From assembly GCF_030272615.1 (NCBI RefSeq), contig NC_081413.1:336597302-336661301 (forward strand): a DNA stretch of 64,000 nt. Direction: 5' to 3'. Source of the stretch: Cryptomeria japonica. Its lineage: Eukaryota; Streptophyta; Pinopsida; Cupressales; Cupressaceae. Made by a program: the position numbers and the translations under genes. The notes beneath the pieces are model-generated. The model did no database searches, was not told the DNA's origin, and worked only from the letters and a program-made list of their open reading frames with translations. Position 1 is the stretch's first letter, and every line of letters starts with the position of its first letter. Positions 25,875 to 39,074 of the stretch are shown piece by piece.

Positions 25875-26840
25875 TCAAAATATACCACATGCATAACATC
25901 TGACATTTCTCCTATTCTGACAGTTATTCATCACACTTCTGCATGCATTTGCCTTATGACCATACCTATTGCATTTGAAACATTGACTGGTAAAACATGG
26001 ACCATTATTGATCATCCTATTTCTACATTGATTAGCCATATGACCAACTTTATTATAGACAAAATAGTTACCTTTGATTTTTTTAGCATTAGGCTGCCTA
26101 ACCGAAGGCTTTCTTGAGTTTTTCTTTTGTTGTGCTGATTTGGAGCTTTCACCTTTCTCAAAACCAAGACCTTGTGTATCATTAAAACTCTTTTGATTCC
26201 CAAGCATCTCATCTAGTTTGGCTAAGCTGATTTGAAACTTATCTTTGTATTCATTTGAAGCTTCAAGATCAACCTTAAGAACTAGGATCTACTTTCCAAG
26301 ATCTTCCTCATGTTCTCTAGCATCTTGAAGGTCACATATCAATTGTCCATTCTCATTGTCAATTCTACAACACTCTTTAGATTTGTCTTTCAGGGTCTGA
26401 GTAAGATTTTCCTCATTCTTCATCCTTTATTCAATCTCCTTTGTTAACCTCATTACAATGTCTTCCATCTCATTCTTCTGGACCGTATTAGCTCTAGAAA
26501 ATATCTCACACTCTTCTGTCTTTTCCTTCAAGGATTCTTCATCAATTCTCTGACTTTCTTTCTCCTTTATCTTATCTACAAGTTCCTTTGTCTTCTCCAT
26601 TAACTTGTTCAATTGATCTTTAAATGATTCAATGAAGTTCTCAACATCCTTAAGGCTTGCTTTCACCTATCGGACCTCAGCTTGTGAATGATCAAAATCT
26701 TCAAGTGCAACAAGAAGCTTTTGTCTAAGACTATTGAAATACATTTCTTCACCTTTCCAAATCCCCCTCAAGCTATTAGGCTTCTTCCGAGGAACTATAT
26801 CATAACCCTCTTTCTCTACCTTGGTAAAAACTTGCTACTA
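25875..26840 (-). pseudogene. copia-like gag remnant with coiled coil and zinc knuckles
   Basis: On the minus strand a Lys/Glu-rich coiled-coil segment (26666-26427; FIESFKDQLNKLMEKTKELV) is followed by a basic linker and knuckle-like repeats (26207-25875). The second knuckle, CFKCNRYGHKANAC, is a full C-x2-C-x4-H-x4-C. The first, YFVYNKVGHMANQC, has lost both leading cysteines. The layout matches the gag at 46298-47578, including the shared CRSVM after a knuckle, so both belong to one family. The frame has stops and at least one shift. The upstream end is lost near 26840, where unrelated AT-rich sequence begins, so no 5' LTR or primer site can be placed. Confidence 0.7.
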
Positions 26841-27774
26841 TTATTATTATTGTTATTATTCATATCATTTTGTGATTATTATTAGTTATAATGTTAAGTT
26901 GAATAAGGTTGGAATTATTTTTAAATAAAAGAAATTAAATAGTGGAGGCACACACTTGAGATCATAAATTTAATTGGTAAATTATTTATTTACTTAAAAT
27001 ACCAATTGAGCACATGTCATAGGAGAAAATGAGAAGTTTGTAGAAGTGGATTTCAAATTCCATTTTCTTGCATGTAACCCCCACTTTGACAATAACTAAT
27101 TTTGCATGGAGTTTATTTTGGAAAAGAATGTCTAATCAATCAATTTCTTTGGTAGTGGGAAAATGACTCTTTTTCTATATATTGAATTCAAGATCCTTCA
27201 CAAGGGAGTTCATTATATTGATGGAAAAGTAATTTCTTGAGTTCTTGCAAAAACCATGTTAGTAGTAGTAAGATTTTGTAGTCACATTGTATTGTAGGAT
27301 TTTCAAGCTTTTGAAGAAGTTTATTTGGGAGATTTGGAGACGATTCAACAAGTGCTTTGTTCAAAACCAGGTTGCCTTCTTGTCTACTCTCTTGTTTTCT
27401 TTCAAAATGAGAAAAGGGAAGGGGATTTTTATGATGCATTGTAGGAAATAAATCTCTTTCCCTCTTGCTTGCATGCACGTATTTTTCATTTCGTAATAGA
27501 TTTTATGTAGCTGAAGAAAAAGAGAATTTAATTCACTTGCATGCATTTTCTATTGTAAATTTGTGTAGTTAAAATAATATTTGCATATTCTTCATGAAAT
27601 TTGATTCAGATTTTGGATAGAGGAGATTTCTATGCATATAGAAAATAAAGATTTGTATATTTGCCAATAAATTAGTAGACTTCATTTCAAATAAACATGT
27701 AAATGTGAATATTCTTTAAATAATTTTGTTTTCTTTTTCAAAATGTTTAGTTTTCAGAAAAAAAAAGGGGGGAT
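26841..27774. other. AT-rich sequence, unassigned
   Basis: Starts with a TTATTATTATTG microsatellite (about 26836-26860), then AT-rich sequence without a supported gene. The last bases before 27775 are a purine run (about 27757-27774; A-run then GGGGGGAT) that looks like a polypurine tract directly before an LTR-like TGTAATGCCCC. Confidence 0.4.
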
Positions 27775-28356
27775 TGTAATGCCCCACCAAGAAACCCTAA
27801 AGGATTAAACTAAAAACACTTGAAAATAGTATTTTTTTTTTTTTTTAGACATTACTGAACTAAAAGACGCATTAAGATAGCACCGCATTTAAATTTGCAC
27901 AAGCGAAAGTCTTAACTTAAACTCCTAAAGGGTTCCAATGAAGATTACTCAATTAAACTAATTAAGAATAAGGTTGATTAATCTTACTTAGGGTAGAATG
28001 GTTACAACATGAACATAGCATTTAACATTTCATTAGGAGATTACAATAATCATGTTTGAATACATACAACTGTATTTATTTACATTACATTTTGAAAGCT
28101 ACATTCATCATAGTCCATAACATTGCATTTAATCCATAATTCCATTCATACTAATAAAAGATCTATCACCTAGGTTACATCATAATTACATTACATTAAT
28201 AACACCAAGTCTCATAAGAGTACATAATGATTACATCAAAATTGCATCTTCCCATGAACGCATACATAAACAAATGATACATCCGACCATATAAGGTCCA
28301 AGAAATACAAAAGTGCTCCAAGAAGAACAAAGAGGATCCAACTAGTACATGAGATG
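27775..28356 (-). repeat. outer long-LTR fragment, left part
   Basis: Begins TGTAATGCCCCACCAAGAAACC, like the LTR edges at 9218, 17077, 28357 and 37026, but diverges more. It is cut at 28356 by the chromovirus and resumes at 40947 with sequence matching the corresponding middle of the chromovirus LTR (the CAAGAACAACTAGAACA region, compare 28935). It is an older member of the same LTR superfamily that served as insertion target. Confidence 0.7.
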
Positions 28357-31300
28357 TGTAATGCCCCGCCAAGAAACCCAAAAGGATAACACTAAAACAA
28401 AGGAATAAAAGCAGAATTTTTTTTTTAAAAACATAACATATAATTAAGGTGCATAAGTTATAACATTGCACTGGTTAAATACACAAGCGAAAGGCTTATC
28501 CAAATCCTAAAGGGTTTCCAATGAAGATCACCTCAAAAAGAAACTAAAAGCTTAAGATTCACATAACCACTTATGATGCATGTTAACTATCCCCAATAAA
28601 TTGTAATGACATTCATTTAAAGAACTGAACTAGACATGCTTCAATTACATACTAAAGATTACATACATCTAGTTAATTACAATACAACATTCAATAACCT
28701 CATAGTTAATATTACAAAATTTGTCAACTTATAATATTTTAAACTCATTACATTTAAATTATAGGATGACATAAGAATTAAATAATGATCATATAATGAT
28801 TTACATAATTTACAACATGCCAAGAAGGCATAATAATACAATGATACAATTGAACTCATAAGGTTCAAATAGGTACAACAATGGATCCATGAAGTACAAA
28901 TGAATCCAATTGGAACAAGAAGATGAACAAGTCCAAGAAGCAACTAGAACACCTGCAAAGACAACCCTCACAAGAAGGAAGAGAACATGATACCGATGGA
29001 AAGTGGCACTACCACCCAACCATGTGGCTCAAAAGAACCACCCCTCCATGCTAGGAGATAGCACTAAGACCCACTAGCAAGCAAAGGAAAGAATACATAA
29101 TTTCACAAAACATCGGATCAACTCATAGATAGAAACTCGCAGAACATGACTCCACATCATAACAGGTGAAATCAACAAGACTATACACTAGTGACCATAA
29201 GGGAAGAGTGTCATCACATAGCTTGATATGGTTACCTTGTCAGGCCTCCATAGGTCCCAGCCCCCATCATGGGTTACCCTGGTAACCTCTCCCCAACCCC
29301 CGGCCCCATCCAAGTCTCATGTGGACCCAAACAATCCTTTCGTGAGGACAAGGTTGTTGGTTTTCCATTCCAGGCCTTCTCGCTACATCCTGAGTCTGTA
29401 CTAGCACTCAACCATAAGCAAGGCATAATTATCTTACTTAGTGTTTCATATACTAAACCCCCTAATAATTTATTAAGTTATCACTTTTTAAGCAAACTAT
29501 CTATGGGTTACCCTGCTACCACTTTGGGCGTGACCCCCAAATGAAATCCACTCTCCCTTATGACACTACACAAGCTCAACTGAACCCTGAGACATGACGC
29601 ACAAAAATCATGCCTATATAGGAGTTCAGACACAGTATAGTTCACTGTTCACAAAAGCTAACCACCTAGGTTGAGATACTGAAGATTACACTCAATTTAC
29701 GAAACATGGCCATCATAGGAAAACAACACAATAATTTGCATAAACAACTAAATTAATGACTTTTCAACTCATTACGAGCCAAGCACATAAGAAAATAGGA
29801 AATAACATCATGATAGGAATATATATAAGAAATCAGGTCACATTGTTCTTCTATCCGTCTAATTTGGCCTATCTTGCTATGTTTACAAAATTGATTAAAA
29901 AAAATAGACATAATTTCATTATTTCAATTATAATAAATTCTATCAATTATTCATTAAAAAAATTATTGATCCTCCAAATGATAGATAGTTAATCTTAAAA
30001 TAAACCATATTAATATAATAAAACAACTCTTAAAGATAATACTCAAATCCAAATCATATATTAATATTATAAAAATATATAATAAAATATATATACCTAT
30101 ATATATATATCATATTATAACCATTATAAAATTAATATTAACAACTAATATTTAACTCTTAATAATAAAATTAAATTATTAATATATATATATAAATAAT
30201 AATATTTAATATATTATAATAAAAATATCATTAAAATTAAATAAAAGTTAAATTTAATTTAATTTATATAAAAAAAAATAATAATAATTTTTTTTTAAAG
30301 AATGGGGAGAGGACGGTGGCCCACCTTGCAGGTCCAACCGCTTCCCCATTTCCCATATCCTGCGCAAGGTTGTGGGCAACCATAGTCTACGCAAGACTGT
30401 GGGCGGCCACAACTTGCGGCTGTGATTGTCTAGAGCCTACGGTTGTGTCTATCCATAGTCATGGGCAGTCACGGCTATGGAAATCCACACCTGTGATTGT
30501 CACGGCTTTGGGAAGCCACAGTCGTGGCTTCCATAGGTCCCGAATCAAGCACCGTGGCTACTCACAGGGGCCAACAAAATGAGAACAAAAATACAAATTT
30601 TTAAAAAAGACAAATTTCTTGATTCAATCATCAAGAAAATAACAGTACTTTCTTTCCAATTAAATTTTGGAATGCAAAATCAGAAAAAGTTTTTTTGAGA
30701 GAAAAACAATTTACCAATCAACAAAATTACCAACATTTGGCAAAATTTTGCCAGCATAACCTCTCAAAAGGGTAAAATTGGACAAAATTCAAACACTATC
30801 CATGCCAATTCCATGAAAACATATCTCATTTTACATTTCACAATCAAATTGAATGTTTCCAAAAGAAATATTTTGAGTTTTTAAACACACAGAGAACCCC
30901 CATTTTTTCATAAATTTTACTAATTTCAACAATCAAGAAATTGATTGGGAAAGGCACAAAGTGGATTTAACTTCCAAATTAAAATTCCATCCTACTCCTT
31001 TCAACCAGAAATCAAATTTGGTTGCAAAATACAAATCTTTAAAAACAATCACACACAGGTATAATTTCTCAAAACAAGAAATTTAAAACAAAGGTTTTCA
31101 CAACCAACCTCAATAGCTATCCTGGATGATCAACTGAGATGAGCTGATTCCTCCCACTGAGCAAATTTCCTCCACCAGATGAAGATCAAATTTCTTCACA
31201 ACAAGTTGCCTTCTCCTTCTTGTGAAGAGCAAGGTAGAAATAGAAAAAAATTAACCTAAAACTATTTTAGGTTGAATTTTTTCTCAACCAATCACATTCA

Positions 31301-32233
31301 TGCCTCAAAAAGTAAATTTAAAAAAAAGTCTATTCTCTCCAATTTATTTTCCCAAATTAAATAAAAATCAAACTCAATTTCAAAAGTCAAAGAGAGGTTA
31401 TTTTATTTATTTTAATTTCTATAACTTTTCCAAAACATACAAGGGATTTAATTCACAATTTTGAAAATCACATTTACTCAAATTTGCTAACAATAAGATT
31501 TAAACAATTTCATTTATTAATTAAATATATAAAGGGGCACTATTTAAATTAATCTCTTTTATTTACCAAAGCATAATGACATATTTAGTCTAATTAAACA
31601 CTTTAAAATGTAATAATCAATTCCACCAAACGCATATTACACAACTACATAAATCAAACAAATACATGATCCACATACCAACATAGGGGACTGTCAGGCA
31701 ACTGACGATGCTCACTTTGAGCATGACTAGGGTAACATGTAGGTCTTAGGACTATATCCTCCACTTCCATCAGATCAGTAAGGTACGCTCAGACCTGTGA
31801 AGCCAGGTGGAGACGATACCTCGTACCTACACACTACTTGTACCTACAATTCCCTGCATCAATGAACTACATGTGCATATATATACAATCACAAAAAACA
31901 TACCGGTGAAGGAGAATCATGACATTACCTGTCTCACCAAAGTGGATGAAGGAAAATCATCCCCTCTCACCCCATACACTTAAAAACATGATACATATTT
32001 ATAACTCATCACACGTATGAAGTAAATGTTCTAGTCCATGTCAGTAATCCAATAAAATCACATTTAACCATCAATAAGGAAAAACTGCATGAAAACATAC
32101 ACTGCAACTCAAATAAAAGCATATAACAACATCGGATAAAGTCTAAATAAAATATCATAGTTATGTATCCACTGAAAAAGTCAACTGAAGTTAAACATGA
32201 GTCTAAACGTTTGATCGAGAAAGGGGTACTACA
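28357..32233 (-). repeat. 3' LTR of the chromovirus
   Basis: Plus strand TGTAATGCCCC to GGTACTACA. It pairs with 37026-40946. It contains a G+C-rich island at about 30303-30585 and an AT-rich segment before it. It shares blocks with the LARD LTR, including CATGTGGACCCA (29319, compare 10393) and the GGTACTACATTCTCCCCCCC end. Confidence 0.9.
30303..30585. promoter_or_regulatory. G+C-rich palindromic island in the chromovirus LTR (left copy)
   Basis: A GC-rich stretch within AT-rich LTR built from repeated TGTGGGC / GCCACA words (for example near 30373, 30400, 30505), giving many short inverted repeats. The matching copy is at 39075-39295, shorter by a deletion of repeat units. Same relative place as the CpG island of the LARD LTR. 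Regulatory role is inferred only from composition and conservation of position. Confidence 0.45.
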
Positions 32234-32251
32234 TTCTCCCCCCCAAAACTA
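32234..32251 (-). other. polypurine tract of the chromovirus
   Basis: The minus strand reads AGTTTTGGGGGGGGAGAA immediately before the 3' LTR start TGTAGTACCCC. It is nearly the same as the tract of the LARD-like element. Confidence 0.85.
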
Positions 32252-32268
32252 GACTTACTCCTGGAAAC

Positions 32269-33640
32269 CTAAAATAGATAAGAATAAAGCTCTCTCATCT
32301 TCGCTGCATTCTCCCATGTTGCCAAGGTCTCATCATTTGGGTCCCATAGAACCCTTACTTGGTTGATTGTACAACCCTTGAGGGTCAAATCTTGACATTG
32401 TAGAATGTGCACAGGCTCCATGGAAAGTTGTCCATCCTCAACATGCAAAGCAATCCAATCAAGAACATGGGTCACATTAGGATGATAAGGTCTAAGAATA
32501 GAAACATGAAAAACATTGTGGATGCAGGATAGGCTCGGTGGCAAGGCAAGACGGTAGGCAACATGTCCTATCCTCTCAAGGATCTCAAAAGGGCCAACAA
32601 AATGAGGTGCCAACTTAGAACCCTTTCCATAATGGATCAGACTCTTCTACGGACGTACTCTCATGAACACACAATTGCCAATAGAAAAATGATGATCCAC
32701 TTTATGAACATCGACATACTTCTTCTACCTATCCTGAGCAGCTACCAAATGCCCATGAATCTGCTCAACCTGCTGCTCCATCTCTCGAAGCATATCCGGT
32801 CCTAAACGCACCCTATCCTCTAACCAATCCTAGCTCAAAGGAGTACAACAAGGATGACCATACAATGCCTGGAAGGGAGACATGCCTATGGAGCTATGAT
32901 ATCCATTGTTATAAGCAAATTCCACAAGGCATATATATTCCTCCCAATATGACTGCAGGTCCATAACATACATGCAAAGCATGTCCTCGAAGACCTGATT
33001 CACATGCTCAGTCTAACCATCTGTCTCTGGGTGAGAAGCTGAAATTAAGTTCAACTGGTCCCCAAAGAATTCTGAAGTGAGGTCCACAATATTGAAGTAA
33101 AGAAAGGATCTCTATCAGAAATGATCCACCTAGGAATCCCATGCAACCTCACCACATCTTCTAGGAAAACTTGTGCCACCACTACTACTGTATAGGAAGA
33201 TCGAATAGGAGCAAAATGAAAAAATTTGGTCAATCTATCAACAATGACCATGATGGCATCATGGCGATGTGAAGAAACAAGCAATCCCACTATGAAATCC
33301 ATGGAAATAATATCCCATTTCCAATTCAGTACCAAGTTAGGTTGTAAAAGCCCTGCAGGGTGTTGATGCTCCACCTTTACCCACTGCTATTCTAAACACT
33401 TCGACACAAAATAAAAAATGTCATGTTTCATCCTAGCCCAATGATATATCTATCTAAGATATGCGTGCACCTTCTTGACACTAGAATGTGCCGAATAAGG
33501 TGCACGATAGGCCTCAGTCATGATCAAAATATGAAGTCCATCCAAAGGAGGTACATAGATCCATCCAAGATGTCGAAGAAGACCAACTGCCTCAAGGTTA
33601 TATCCAGAAAATCTACCCTCTTGGGTCTCAGTCACGACTC
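32269..33640 (-). pseudogene. integrase with C-terminal chromodomain (pol remnant)
   Basis: Minus strand from 33640. A degraded HHCC zinc region comes first (KKVHAYLR, YHWARMKHDI, SKCLE, with the last cysteine lost to a stop near 33388). The catalytic core follows with MDFIVGL (first Asp), IISDRDPFF (second Asp) and an ETDG-stop-TEHVNQ string near 33010 that keeps the catalytic Glu. After the [16 protein letters not shown] and [10 protein letters not shown] segments, a chromodomain-like tail ([19 protein letters not shown]) ends at 32269. The enzyme would insert the cDNA, and the chromodomain would direct it to heterochromatin marks. Frame changes separate the core (33374-33051) from the C-terminal part (32613-32269), and several CAG-to-TAG-type stops are present. 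Confidence 0.9.
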
Positions 33641-35044
33641 TAACATCCTAATAATAGGTGTCCTGAGGAAGAATACCAAGATTTCTCTCTCTCAAATCCA
33701 CCCCAAGGGACAATGCTGCAACCTCATGTCGCCTACGGATCAAAGCATCTGCTACTACATTCTCTTTCCCCTGAATATATCAAACCTCAAAATAATACTC
33801 ATAGAGGAATTCCATCCATCTTTGATGTCAAGCATTCAAGTTCCGCTGCGTGAAAATATACTGCAAACTACGATGATCACTATGCATCTCAAACTGACCC
33901 CCCAACACAAAATGTTGCCATCTGACTAAAGCATGAACTACAGCTGCCAACTCTAAGTCATGAACTGGAAAGTTCAACTCGTGGTCCTTGATTTGCAAGA
34001 CTCATAGGCTACCACACAACCATCCTGCATAAGCACTGCTCCTATGCCTTCTAAAGAGGCATCCGTGTAAACCATAAAATCTCTGGATGGATCAGGAACT
34101 ACAAAAATCAGAGCACTAACAAGGAGTTCCTTCAAGGTACAAAAAGTTGTCTCACACTATTCTGACCAGAAAAAATTCTTCCGTTTCCTCTGAAGAGAAG
34201 TGATCGGGTGACATATCTGGGAAAAACTCTGAACAAAGCGATGGTAATATCTGGCCAAACCCATAAAACTTCAAACCTCAAAAACATTGGTTGGTGCTGG
34301 CCAATCTACAATGGCTTGGATCTTAGAAGGATCCACAGATACACCTTCTCCTGAAGCTACATGACCAAGATAGTTCACCTTATATTGGAAGAAATCACAC
34401 TTCTCCAAGTTGGCATAAAGTTGATTCTACCTCAAGCACTGCAATACCTATTGCATGTGGCCCTCATGCTCTTCCATAGATATAGAATAAATCAAAATTT
34501 CATCTAAGAACACAAGGACAAAATGATCAAGGTAGGTGCGGAAAACCCCATTCATGAGGGTCATGAAAACTAAAGGCACATTCGTCAATCCAAATGTAAT
34601 CATTGTGAACTCATAGTGACCATAAAGGGTACAAAAGTAGTTCTGTAAGTATCTGCATCATGAATGTGCAACTGATGATACCCACATTTGAGATCAATCT
34701 TAGAGGACACCTTGGCTCCCTTTACCTGATAAAAAAGATCATCTATTCGAGGCAATGGATAACAATTCCTGATGGTTACCTTATTCAACTGTCGGTAATC
34801 AATACATAACCAAAGATAACCATTCTTATTCTTAACGAAGATAACTGGCTCACCCCATGGAAGAAACACTCGGACGAATGAACCCCTTGGCCATCAATTC
34901 CTCCATCTGCAACTTCAACTCACTCAACTTCTGAGTGGTCATCTGATATGGTGCTCTCCAAATAGGTTCCGCACCAGGAACCAAGTCAATGTGAAAGTCT
35001 ATGTCTCGCTTCGGGGGCATATCGGGAATATCCATAGGAAACAC
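33641..35044 (-). pseudogene. reverse transcriptase and RNase H (pol remnant)
   Basis: On the minus strand the RT begins about 35044 ([31 protein letters not shown]) and continues after a frame change at about 34860 ([50 protein letters not shown]). The catalytic box near 34505 reads FLDEILIYS instead of the usual F-x-DD, so the second aspartate is replaced by glutamate. The RNase H region near 34090-34000 shows VYTDASLEGIGAVLMQDG with its first catalytic aspartate. Stops interrupt the stretch after 34600. This is a typical Ty3/gypsy RT order, and the reading is certain at family level. It could not be active as it stands. Confidence 0.9.
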
Positions 35045-35089
35045 ATCAACATACTCTCGAAGAATAGGGTGACCATCAAGAGAGATTTC

Positions 35090-35600
35090 TCAACTCTTTT
35101 CCTCATCCACATCCTCAAGAGAAACTGCAAAAAGATGACATCCTTGACGCATACACCACTTAAGTTGCATAGTGGAAATCATATTTAAGGATATCGGTCT
35201 CTGAACCCCAATGATCCCAACTTTCCTACCATGATCATCTAAACACTCCACTATCTTCTGACGACAGTCTACACGTGCACTGTGAGATGCTAACCAATCC
35301 ATCCCCCAAAAAACTCCATAAAACCCCAAAGGAATGACTCGAAGGTCAACTAAAGTAACAAAGGGTCCTATGTCTAACTCACAACTGGGAATGAAGGAAT
35401 CTACGGTCACACACAAACTAGTAACCAATTCTACTTGCCACTTATTTGCCTATCTAGTAGACGCAAGCCCACACCGCTCCACAATGGAGGAAGAAATGAA
35501 AGAATCAAAAGCACCAAAGTCAAATAGTACAGAGATAAAAATACCACCCAACACACCTATAGTCTTGATCACTGTACCCTAGTGCTCGGCTTGGTGGTCA
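35090..35600 (-). pseudogene. retropepsin-like protease (pol remnant)
   Basis: Minus strand. A segment near 35540-35490 reads as FGAFDSFISSSIVE, where the usual catalytic D-S/T-G has become D-S-F. It is followed by TSLCVTVDSFIPSCELD, IPLGFYGVFWGMDWLASHSA (35428-35300) and the typical C-terminal stretch CRQKIVECLDD. It would cleave the gag-pol precursor. The changed third residue of the active triad and a stop upstream suggest it is dead. Confidence 0.75.
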
Positions 35601-35689
35601 TCAACAACCACAAAAACTCTATGGGATCTACCTACATCCCCCACTATTGGCTCTGACATTGTTGGTCTCTAACTACCTGTCTAATGAGA

Positions 35690-36872
35690 ACGCTGAGGAC
35701 ACTGAGAGGCTATGTGGCCAAGTTGACCATAGGAGAAACAAGCTCCCCTACTAGGTCCTCTACCTCTAGACTGCCCATTGGACTGCTGGAAACTTCCCCT
35801 ACTAGGGGCTTGTGAAGCACCCTGAGAGGACTGCCCTAGGAAACTCTGCCTATTCCTCTGCCAATTCCTATTCTTCTTAGACTGAGATTTGCCACCTTGT
35901 TGGACCTGAAACTACTTCGGCCTCAACTGAAAACTCTGCTACTACTGTTGCCCACCCTTAGCGGGTGCCTGAAAACTCCTAAAAGGTGCACAAGTCTAAG
36001 ACTAATTCCCTCTAACTCTAGAACCACTTTAAGGCACACTCCCAATCTATACTCCAGACCAACTATCGTGAGCACGACCAAGATTATGCTCTACTAGCCT
36101 GGTTTTCGCCATGACTATTTTTGCTGAAACAGGCTCAAATACTCTCACTCCTCCACTAATGCGGTCATTTAGACTTCTCAAGAAGTACTAGCTAACATAG
36201 CCTCATTATTTCCAATACCAACATACTGCCTAACACTGTCTCCACTGAGCTGAGAGAAAGAGTGCCCTAAATCTCTCTTGGAAAATCTCCCAAGACACAA
36301 TGTTAATGTTTAAACCGATCCTCTCTTCCTCAAACCACCACCAAATAAAAGTAAACCTCTTGAGATGCATGATGGTGTATCTCACCTTGGTATTGCTGCC
36401 ATACAGATGCATGGAAAAACATCTATCCAAACTAATCAACCAAGTCTCTGTCTCAAGTCCAGTACCCAAACCGTCAAAGTAAGGAGGATGAGATCTCATC
36501 AAATCTCTCATGTGCCCCAAAATAACTGAATCCTGGTCCACTGGGACCTCTCTCCTCTTGGGAGTCCTCTCTCTGTCTCTTCTCAAGATTCTATTGGTGA
36601 GACTCTTCCATCTGAGAATGGCTAGGCTGCTCAGCCTCAGGTCTGGGGCCAAGTTTGGCTAACACTTCCTGAAACATCTATCTCAGCTCCTCCCTTTCGA
36701 GAATATACTCCTTTATGTGTTTCTCACTCTGATACAAAGACTGATCCTTCTCTACACTCTCATGAGTGGGTTGTGGTGAAGGACTATGATGAACTGAACT
36801 TCGGTCATGTCCCCCACCTCTACCTAGATTGCGACCACCGCCATGACCACCACCTTTGGCTTTCCTTGCCAT
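35690..36872 (-). pseudogene. gag of the chromovirus
   Basis: Starts at the minus-strand ATG at 36872 (MARKAKGGGHGGGRNLGRG), a basic Gly-rich N-terminus. After a stop at about 36680 and a frame change, the gag core reads HPPYFDGLGTGLETETWLIS, TIMHLKRFTFIWWWFEEE and FQERFRALFLSAQ. A zinc knuckle near 35750-35700 reads ACFSYGQLGHIASQCPQ, with Tyr in place of the second cysteine. The sequence between 36230 and 35760 is badly degraded. It would form the capsid shell and bind RNA. The ATG lies about 140 bp from the primer site, as expected. Confidence 0.8.
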
Positions 36873-37011
36873 AATCCTAACACTACACAAGAGAAGAAGT
36901 TTAGATCTACAACAAGGATACTAACCAGGGAAACACAAACATTAAGACCTAACAAAAGGTCAAGTTGAATTGGCTCAATTTAAAACCAGAGTACCCAGTG
37001 TTGAAACATGG

Positions 37012-37023
37012 GCTCTAATACCA
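37012..37023 (-). other. primer-binding site of the chromovirus (one mismatch)
   Basis: The minus strand reads TGGTATTAGAGC two bases inside the 5' LTR edge at 37026. This is the initiator-Met tRNA site with one C-to-T change relative to the LARD copy at 17063-17074. Confidence 0.85.
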
Positions 37024-38669
37024 AATGTAATGCCCCACCAAGAAACCCAAAAGGATAACACTAAAACAAAGGAATAAAATTGGAATTTTTTTTTTTTTAA
37101 ACATAAGATATTATTAAGGTGCATAAGTTATAACATTGCATTGGTTAAATACACAAGTGGAAGGCTTATCCAAATCCTAAAGGGTTTTCAATGAATATTA
37201 CCTCAAAAATAAACTGAAAGCTTAAGATTCACTTAACCACTTATGATGCATGTTAACTATCCCTAATATATTACAATGACATTCATTTAAAGAACTGAAT
37301 TAGATATGCTTCAATTACATATATCTAGTTAACTACAATACAACATTCAATAACCTCATAGTTACCATTACAAAATTTGTCAACTTATAATATCTCCAAC
37401 ACATTACATTTAAATTACAGGATGACATAAGAATTAAATAAAGATCATATAATGATTTACATAATTTACAACATGCCGAGAAGGCATAATAATACAATGA
37501 TACAACTGAACTCATAAGGTTCAAATAGGTACAACAATGGATCCACAAATTAAAAAGGAATCCAATTGGAACACGAAGATGAACAAGTCCAAGGAGCAGT
37601 TGGAACACCTACAAAGACAACCCTTGCAAGAAGGAAGCGAACATGATACCGATGGAAAGTGGCACTACCACCCAACCATGTGGCTCAAAAGAACCACCCC
37701 TTTATGCAAGGAGATAACACTAATACCCACTAGCAAGCAAAGGAAATAATACATGGTTTCACAAAACATCGGATCAACTAACAGATAGAAACTCACAGAA
37801 TGTGACTCCACATCATAACAGGTGAAATCAACAAGACTATACACTAGTGACCATAAGGGAAGAGTGTCATCACATAGCTTGGTATGGTTACCTTGGCAGG
37901 CCTCCATAGGTCCCGACCCCCATCATAGGTTACCCTGGTAACCTCTCCCGAACCCTCGGCCCCATCCAAGTCTCATGTGGACCCAAAGAATCCTTTCGTG
38001 AGGACAAGGTTTTTGGTTTGCCATTCCAAGCCTTCTCGCTGCATCCTGAGTCTGTACTAGCACGCAACCATGAGCAAGGCATAATTATCTTACTTAGTGT
38101 TTCATCTACTAAACCCCCTAATAATTTATTAAGTTATCAATTTTTAAGCAAACTTTTGATGGGTTACCCTACTACCCCTTTGGGCGTTACCCTCAAATGA
38201 AAGCCACTCTCCCTTATGACACTACACATTCTCAACTAAACCCTAAGACATGATGCACAAAAATCATGCCTACACAAGAGTTCAGACATAGAACAGTTCA
38301 CTGTTCACAAAACTTAACCACCTAGGTTGAGATACTAAAGATTACACTCAATTTATGAAACAGGGCCATCATAGAAAAACAACACAATAGTTTGTATAAG
38401 CAACTAAATTAATAACTTTACAACTCATTACAAGCCAAGAACATAAGCAAATAGGAAATAGCATCATGATAGCAATATATATATATATATATAAGAAATT
38501 AGGTCACATTGTTCTTCTATCCATCTCATTTGGCCTATCTTGCTATGTTTACAAAATTGATTAAAAAAAACAGACATAATTTCACTATTTCAATAATAAT
38601 AAATTCTATCAATATAAACCATATTAATATAATCAAGCAACTCCCAAAGATAATACTCAAATCCAAATC

Positions 38670-38686
38670 ATATATATGTATATATG

Positions 38687-38721
<35 letters not shown>

Positions 38722-38743
38722 GTATATATGTATATATATATAT

Positions 38744-38834
<91 letters not shown>
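38670..38834. repeat. TA-rich microsatellite
   Basis: About 165 bp of TA repeats interspersed with TG/CA steps (TATATGTATA, TACATACATA). The equivalent region of the other LTR (about 30055-30115) has only short TA runs, so the expansion happened after insertion. Long Tyr/Ile frames across it are artefacts of the repeat. Confidence 0.95.
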
Positions 38835-38835
<1 letters not shown>

Positions 38836-39074
38836 GAATATTAAAATCCATAAAATATAAATATATATCATATTATAACCATTATAAAATTAATATTAAC
38901 AACAAATATTTAACTCTTAATAACAAAGTTATATAATAATATTAAATTATTAATATATATAAATAATAATATCTAATATATTATAATTAAAATATTATTA
39001 AAATTAAATAAATTAAATAAAAGTTAAATTTAATTTATTTATATAAAAAAAAGTTAATAATAAAAAAAACTAAA

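Noticed and set aside
38509-38936. Tyr/Ile-rich ORFs on both strands
   Set aside because: Products of the TA microsatellite; no start context or family.
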